From: Cytophagaceae bacterium
Lineage (GTDB): Bacteria > Bacteroidota > Bacteroidia > Cytophagales > Spirosomataceae
Reading direction: 5' to 3'
DNA length: 11,307 nucleotides
Assembly (NCBI GenBank): GCA_947471105.1
Contig: CANIYB010000048.1
Coordinates: forward strand, 1 to 11,307
Of this stretch, positions 7,281 through 11,307 are shown piece after piece (positions within the stretch are counted from its first letter, which is position 1; every line of letters starts with the position of its first letter). A program made the position numbers and the translations under genes. Under the pieces are notes generated by a model. That model was not told the origin of the DNA. It worked only from the letters and a program-made list of their open reading frames with translations, and ran no database searches.

Positions 7281-8378
7281 ATGTTGACACCATCTGAACT
7301 TATTCGATACCAGAAGCAGTTGAAACTTCCTGAGTGGGGCATAGAGAAACAGCTTGGTTTAAAGGCTTCTCATGTTTTAGTCGTAGGAGCTGGAGGCTTG
7401 GGTGTTGCCGCGATTCCTTATTTGGCTGCTGCCGGCATAGGTCAGATTAGTATCGTGGATCCCGATGTAGTCGATTTGTCCAATTTAGGCCGACAAGTTA
7501 TCTACAGCTCTGCTGAGGTGGGGCAATCTAAAGCTCTTTTAGCCCAAAGGTATTTACAGAACTTGAATCCGGAGGTCAACGTAAGTAGTTTTGAGGTTAA
7601 ATTGACATCTGAAAATGCAGCTGAATTTATTCAAAAAGCAGATTTGGTGCTGGATTGTACAGATAATTTCACTTCCCGTTATTTAATTAATGACTATTGT
7701 GTTTCCTTGGATAAGCCGTTTGTATATGCGGCCATACATGCTTGGGAAGGTTTATTGAGTGTTTGCAATGCTTTGTTGACCAATGGAACGCGCACGGCAA
7801 CGTATCGGTGTTTATTCCCCGAATCGCCCAATATGTCGGAGATTCCTAATTGCGATGAAGTGGGTGTCCTAGGATTTATACCTGGGATTATGGGCTTGTT
7901 GCAAGCCAAGGAAGCGATCTTTTATTTAGCCGGTTTTTCATCTCCAGCACAAGGTGCCCTTCTTAGGTGGGATGCTCGGGATATGTCGATGAAGCACTTT
8001 AAAGTGGACCGAGAAGCTAATGCAGCCGGAAACATTTTTCCTAAATTGAATGTAGATGAAGTGCGGGAAATCCAGGTTGGCGAAGCGTATGCCTTATTGC
8101 AACAAAATTTAGCCTATATCTTAGATGTTAGGGAATTGGATGAATTTGAAATAGCCTCAATTCCTGATACATTACAAATACCCATGCATAAGGTTCCCCA
8201 TAATACTGCGAGCATACCGGTTCATAAAAAGTGCCTAGTGATGTGCCATCATGGGATGAGATCTGCCCACGTGATTCGATTTTTACAACACGAAAAGGGA
8301 TTCACCAACCTGTATAATGTAACGGGTGGAATAGATGCTTGGTCTTTAAAAATTGACCCAAGTATTCCTAGATATTAA
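7281..8378 (+). CDS. MoeB/ThiF/HesA-family adenylyltransferase with C-terminal rhodanese domain
   Basis: This 365-residue cytoplasmic protein is an E1-like enzyme predicted to adenylate the C terminus of a ubiquitin-like sulfur carrier (MoaD, ThiS or similar) and, through its rhodanese domain, to supply sulfur as in the MOCS3/Uba4 arrangement. The nucleotide-binding GAGGLG is at 36-41, followed by Asp60, Asn68 and Arg71 in the VDPDVVDLSNLGRQ stretch, Lys84, and Asp128 in CTDNF. Cys191 in PNCDEVGVLG is the conserved crossover-loop cysteine. The rhodanese domain (about 265-361) has an intact active-site loop CHHGMR with Cys322. The structural zinc site is mostly gone: only Cys177 of the first CxxC remains (Thr at 174), and the second pair near 245-250 is absent. 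No MoaD, ThiS or other pathway gene is in view, so MoeB versus ThiF cannot be decided. The gene overlaps rimO by 11 bases tail-to-tail. Confidence 0.9.
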   Translation: MLTPSELIRYQKQLKLPEWGIEKQLGLKASHVLVVGAGGLGVAAIPYLAAAGIGQISIVDPDVVDLSNLGRQVIYSSAEVGQSKALLAQRYLQNLNPEVNVSSFEVKLTSENAAEFIQKADLVLDCTDNFTSRYLINDYCVSLDKPFVYAAIHAWEGLLSVCNALLTNGTRTATYRCLFPESPNMSEIPNCDEVGVLGFIPGIMGLLQAKEAIFYLAGFSSPAQGALLRWDARDMSMKHFKVDREANAAGNIFPKLNVDEVREIQVGEAYALLQQNLAYILDVRELDEFEIASIPDTLQIPMHKVPHNTASIPVHKKCLVMCHHGMRSAHVIRFLQHEKGFTNLYNVTGGIDAWSLKIDPSIPRY

Positions 8379-9693
8379 CAATATCTCCATATAGATCAAA
8401 CTCCTCTGCCTTATTGATTTTAACATGAACAAAATCACCAAGCCTTGCATATTGTTCGGCTGGGATTAGTACTTCGTTGTCCACTTCTGGGCTGTCAAAT
8501 TCAGTACGGCCCACAAAATATCCACTCTCTTTTCTGTCGACCAAAACTTTCACCGTTTGACCTACTTTTGCTTGATTCAACTCTTCCGAAATGGTTTGTT
8601 GGAGTGCCATGATTTCATCCGACCTCTCTTGTTTTACTTCTTCCGGCACATTATCTTCTACGGAATAAGCATGTGTATTTTCTTCATGGCTATAATTAAA
8701 GATACCTAAACGGTCAAATCGCATGCGCTCGACAAACGAATACGTCTCCTCAAAATCTGCTTCAGTTTCCCCTGGATAGCCAGAAATCAGGGTAGTTCTC
8801 AAGGCAATGCCTGGAACTTTTTCCCGTATGGTTTCGATTAAAGCTTCCGTTTTTTCACGGGTAATTCCTCTGCGCATGTGCTTCAGCATCGCATCTGAAC
8901 CACTCTGTAAGGGCATATCCAAGTAGCGACAAATATTTTCACGTTCAGCCATCGTATCTAGGATTTCCAAAGGAAAGCCTGCCGGATAAGCATATTGCAA
9001 GCGAATCCATTCGATTCCATTGACATCCGAAAGTCGTTCTAATAATTCTTTTAACTTCCGACCCCCTGTTTGGCCTCCTTTTAAATCTAACCCGTAAAAG
9101 GTTAAATCCTGGGCGATCAAGATTAATTCTTTGGTTCCTTTTTTGGCTAATGAATTGGCCTCTAAAACCAATTCGTCCATATTTCGAGAAACGTGTTTCC
9201 CTCGCATGATGGGAATTGCACAAAAACTACATGGTCGATCGCAGCCCTCAGCAATCTTCAAATAGGCAAAATGAGCGGGTGTAGTTAGAAACCTTTCACC
9301 CACTAATTCATGCTTATAATCTGCCTTTAAGGCCTTAAGTAACCTAGGTAATTCATTGGTGCCAAAGAATGCGTCAACCAATGGTATTTCTTTTTCTAAA
9401 TCGTCCTTGTATCGATGCGATAAGCAACCAGTAACATATAATTTATCTATTTTTCCAGCTTCCTTTGCGTCTACATATCGTAAGATCGTGTCGATGGATT
9501 CTTGTTTTGCATTATCAATAAAACCACAAGTATTGACCACAACAATGGATGCTGTGTCCTTTTTAGCTTCATGCGTCACTTCTAGGCCATTGCCTTTTAG
9601 TTGGGTATAAAGTACTTCCGAGTCAACGAGGTTTTTCGAACAACCTAAGGTTACGATGTTGATGGAAGCTTTTGGTTTTACTTTTGTTTTCAT
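8368..9693 (-). CDS. rimO: Ribosomal protein uS12 methylthiotransferase
   Basis: This 441-residue radical-SAM enzyme adds a methylthio group to the conserved aspartate (Asp89 in E. coli numbering) of ribosomal protein S12. Three regions are visible. The N-terminal UPF0004 domain has cysteines Cys18 (TLGCSKN), Cys56 (NTCGF) and Cys90 (TGCLSHRY) for the auxiliary iron-sulfur cluster. The radical-SAM core has Cys151, Cys155 and Cys158 (CDRPCSFC) for the SAM-binding cluster, followed by IPIMRGKHVSR. A C-terminal TRAM domain runs from about 375 to the end. GCSKNLVDSE and the single TRAM domain favour RimO over the tRNA enzyme MiaB, and the length matches the family. All six cluster cysteines are intact. 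Its stop codon lies inside the MoeB/ThiF-like coding region, and no clear promoter was found in the 133 bases upstream. Confidence 0.96.
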   Translation of the reverse strand: MKTKVKPKASINIVTLGCSKNLVDSEVLYTQLKGNGLEVTHEAKKDTASIVVVNTCGFIDNAKQESIDTILRYVDAKEAGKIDKLYVTGCLSHRYKDDLEKEIPLVDAFFGTNELPRLLKALKADYKHELVGERFLTTPAHFAYLKIAEGCDRPCSFCAIPIMRGKHVSRNMDELVLEANSLAKKGTKELILIAQDLTFYGLDLKGGQTGGRKLKELLERLSDVNGIEWIRLQYAYPAGFPLEILDTMAERENICRYLDMPLQSGSDAMLKHMRRGITREKTEALIETIREKVPGIALRTTLISGYPGETEADFEETYSFVERMRFDRLGIFNYSHEENTHAYSVEDNVPEEVKQERSDEIMALQQTISEELNQAKVGQTVKVLVDRKESGYFVGRTEFDSPEVDNEVLIPAEQYARLGDFVHVKINKAEEFDLYGDIVNI

Positions 9694-9826
9694 TCAATTC
9701 AAATTAGCATGCAATTTACGAAGAATTATGGGAGTTTTGCCCCCTCTTTTTTAGTCAAAATTTAGATGGAAGTATAAAAAATCTCATTTCTTTTAGTAGT
9801 ATTGCAATTCATAAAACTTAATTACA

Positions 9827-10531
9827 ATGAAAAAACTGATATTAACATGCGCGTTAATGACATTTGGCTTGATGGCATTTGCTCAAAGTTTAAATACATT
9901 GACCGCCAAGGAGAAAAAGGCTGGGTTCCAATTATTATTTGACGGAAAGACCTTAACGGGTTGGCATACCTATAACAAACCAGGCGTGATTGGCAATTGC
10001 TGGACCGTGGAGGATGGTGTCATTTCTTTTGATATGACCAAAAAAGAACGCGGTGATTTAATTACGGATGCGGAATTTGAAAATTATGATTTTTCAGTGG
10101 AGTGGAGAATTTCAAAAAATGGAAATTCAGGAATTATCTTCAATGTAACGGAAGACCTAAAATATGGCAGTACGTATAATACGGGTCCTGAAATGCAAGT
10201 ACTTGATAATGATGGCCATCCTGATGGAAAAATATTTAATCACCGTTCTGGGGATTTATATGATTTAATTAAATCATCTTCTGAGCCTGTGAAGCCGGTA
10301 GGCGAATGGAACACAGCTCGTATTGTATGTAATCGCGGTTTGCTACAACAATATCTGAACGGGGTGAAGGTAGTAGAAACGCGTTATGACGATGCGAATT
10401 GGAAAACGATGATTGCTGGTTCTAAGTTTAAGACCATGCCTGCTTTTGGATTAAATATGAAAGGCCGAATAGCACTACAAGATCACGGAAATCCAGTTTG
10501 GTTTAGAAATATTAAGATCAAGAAATTGTAG
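9827..10531 (+). CDS. Secreted DUF1080 protein (3-keto-disaccharide hydrolase family)
   Basis: This 234-residue protein carries a Sec signal peptide (residues 1-19, likely cut before Gln20 in AFA-QS) followed by one complete DUF1080/PF06439 domain, a concanavalin-like beta-sandwich. Characteristic stretches are LLFDGKTLTGWHTY (36-49), GDLITDAEFENYDFSVEWRI (76-95), GNSGIIF (99-105), GPEMQVLDN (120-128), HRSGDLYDL (139-147), GEWNTARIV (159-167), LNG (177-179) and RIALQDHG...VWFRNIKI (214-231). Some family members cleave 3-keto-glycosides produced by sugar oxidoreductases; here that activity is inferred from family only. The mature protein probably acts in the periplasm. No glucose-fructose oxidoreductase or other glycoside gene is in the window. 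The gene is single, with an AT-rich leader and no Shine-Dalgarno sequence, and it ends shortly before a bidirectional terminator. Confidence 0.93.
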   Translation: MKKLILTCALMTFGLMAFAQSLNTLTAKEKKAGFQLLFDGKTLTGWHTYNKPGVIGNCWTVEDGVISFDMTKKERGDLITDAEFENYDFSVEWRISKNGNSGIIFNVTEDLKYGSTYNTGPEMQVLDNDGHPDGKIFNHRSGDLYDLIKSSSEPVKPVGEWNTARIVCNRGLLQQYLNGVKVVETRYDDANWKTMIAGSKFKTMPAFGLNMKGRIALQDHGNPVWFRNIKIKKL

Positions 10532-10550
10532 TCTTGTCATTGTGAGAATA

Positions 10551-10583
10551 AAAAAAATCCGCTCATACCGAGCGGATTTTTTT
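10551..10583. terminator. Bidirectional terminator shared by the DUF1080 and SGNH genes
   Basis: A 14-base perfect inverted repeat (10551-10564 with 10570-10583, core AATCCGCTC/GAGCGGATT, loop ATACC) has an A-run on the left and a T-run on the right, so on either strand it reads as a GC-rich stem followed by about seven T. It sits between two convergent genes, and its right edge includes the first two bases of the SGNH gene's stop codon complement. Confidence 0.9.
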
Positions 10584-11298
10584 ATTTAAAATAACCCATG
10601 ATTTCGTCTGTAATCATTTGATGTCCTTTTTCATTCGGGTGATTTACTTGGGACATATAGTCGACTAAATTACTGCCGCTTTTTACTTTGTTTTTATACA
10701 AGCCATACGTATCGATCAAACCGATTTGAAAGCTCTTCGCTAGTTCTTTGATTTGGTTCGCATGTTGGTCTAAAATCGAAAGATCGTTCTTGATGTCCAC
10801 TCTTTGGTCTGGACTAGGGGTTAATAAAATAACTTTAATGTTTTTTTCAAGCGCTAAGCGGATCATTTTTTCCCAGGCCGCTTTTGCTCGTTCCAAACCC
10901 ATGCCTCGATCATTCAGTGCATAATCAATAAACAATACATCAGGCTTGTGAGTCAGCACATCAGCCTCAAATCTTTTAAGGCCACTTTCCGAGTTTTCTC
11001 CGCCAATCGACGTATTGATCACATTGACTACGGTCATTGGATAAACTGATTTTATGTCTTTTAAAACCAAATAGGGATAAGATGCCAACGTATTAACGGT
11101 AGGTGTTTTAAAGTATCCAGCCGGAACAGAATGACCATGGAATACTAAATTGATCGTCCTGTTTTTAGGCCATTCCACCAACATTTCCGCTTTTATTTTT
11201 TCCAAGTAACTGGCTTTGGAAGCAATTTCTTGTCCATGCGATTGGCTCACCGCAAACAACACAAACGTAAAAATCAAGTATCGGAATTTCATGATCAT
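10582..11298 (-). CDS. Secreted SGNH/GDSL-type hydrolase-like protein
   Basis: This 238-residue protein has a signal peptide (hydrophobic stretch about 5-18, cleavage near 22) and a domain of SGNH esterase/acyl-hydrolase type. The blocks are recognisable in order: Ser57 in FHGHSVPAG (block I, where most relatives have GDS), the glycine of SIGG (97-100, block II), Asn129 in DYALND (block III), and His220 in NHPNEKGH (block V). The Asp usually three residues before the catalytic His is Gln217, so either another acidic residue completes the triad or the enzyme works as a Ser-His dyad. The likely substrates are esters on sugars or other envelope molecules, but this is inference. Two in-frame ATG codons (11298 and 11292) are possible starts and give nearly the same signal peptide. 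The start lies 9 bases from the window edge, so upstream control cannot be seen. Confidence 0.82.
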   Translation of the reverse strand: MIMKFRYLIFTFVLFAVSQSHGQEIASKASYLEKIKAEMLVEWPKNRTINLVFHGHSVPAGYFKTPTVNTLASYPYLVLKDIKSVYPMTVVNVINTSIGGENSESGLKRFEADVLTHKPDVLFIDYALNDRGMGLERAKAAWEKMIRLALEKNIKVILLTPSPDQRVDIKNDLSILDQHANQIKELAKSFQIGLIDTYGLYKNKVKSGSNLVDYMSQVNHPNEKGHQMITDEIMGYFK

Positions 11299-11307
11299 TA
11301 ATTTAAA

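Noticed and set aside
8945..9223. Alternative frame rich in Arg within rimO.
   Set aside because: It is fully covered by the rimO radical-SAM domain, which has all its conserved residues, and no homology is recognisable.
9694..9826. TAGTATTG (9797-9804) as the DUF1080 gene promoter.
   Set aside because: It has one mismatch to TAnnTTTG and no TTG or TTTG box 19-21 bases upstream, so the evidence is too thin.

Overview
This 11.3 kb window looks like ordinary chromosome from a low-GC member of the Bacteroidota, possibly a freshwater Cytophagales lineage; the order-level guess is weak. Support comes from AT-rich leaders without Shine-Dalgarno sequences, a good match to the Bacteroidota promoter (TTG, 20 bases, TAnnTTTG) ahead of rpmB, a long Nif3 protein with an inserted middle domain, and secreted DUF1080 and SGNH proteins. 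I see no tRNA, rRNA, CRISPR array, insertion sequence, phage gene or integration scar, and no convincing undescribed multi-gene system.

Layout, left to right. A Nif3-family metal protein (43-1134, minus) is divergent from a small NUDIX hydrolase (1230-1667, plus). The NUDIX gene runs tail-to-tail into a sodium:solute symporter (1645-3042, minus). The symporter is divergent from a PBP4-type peptidoglycan peptidase, dacB-like (3120-4391, plus). That gene meets an APC-family amino-acid permease (4388-5701, minus), which overlaps the 3' end of an upstream membrane-anchored endonuclease/exonuclease/phosphatase (EEP) protein (5685-6827, minus). rpmB for ribosomal protein L28 (6978-7217, plus) is divergent from this pair, has its own promoter, and ends in a strong hairpin terminator. 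Directly after the terminator comes a MoeB/ThiF-like E1 enzyme fused to a rhodanese domain (7281-8378, plus). It converges on rimO, the ribosomal protein S12 methylthiotransferase (8368-9693, minus). The right end holds two secreted proteins that converge on one shared bidirectional terminator: a DUF1080/3-keto-disaccharide hydrolase-like protein (9827-10531, plus) and an SGNH hydrolase-like protein (10582-11298, minus).

The genes do not form one pathway. Two serve the ribosome (rpmB, rimO), two are transporters, one works on the cell wall, and two probably act on carbohydrates or esters in the envelope. The only clear same-strand operon is EEP plus permease. The window is very compact: three of its four convergent pairs overlap at their coding ends, and the fourth has its stop codon inside the shared terminator. 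The longest gap is about 150 bases.

Points worth checking are active-site substitutions in the SGNH, EEP and MoeB-like proteins, the isolation of rpmB from its usual partners, and the MoeB-like gene sitting right behind a terminator.
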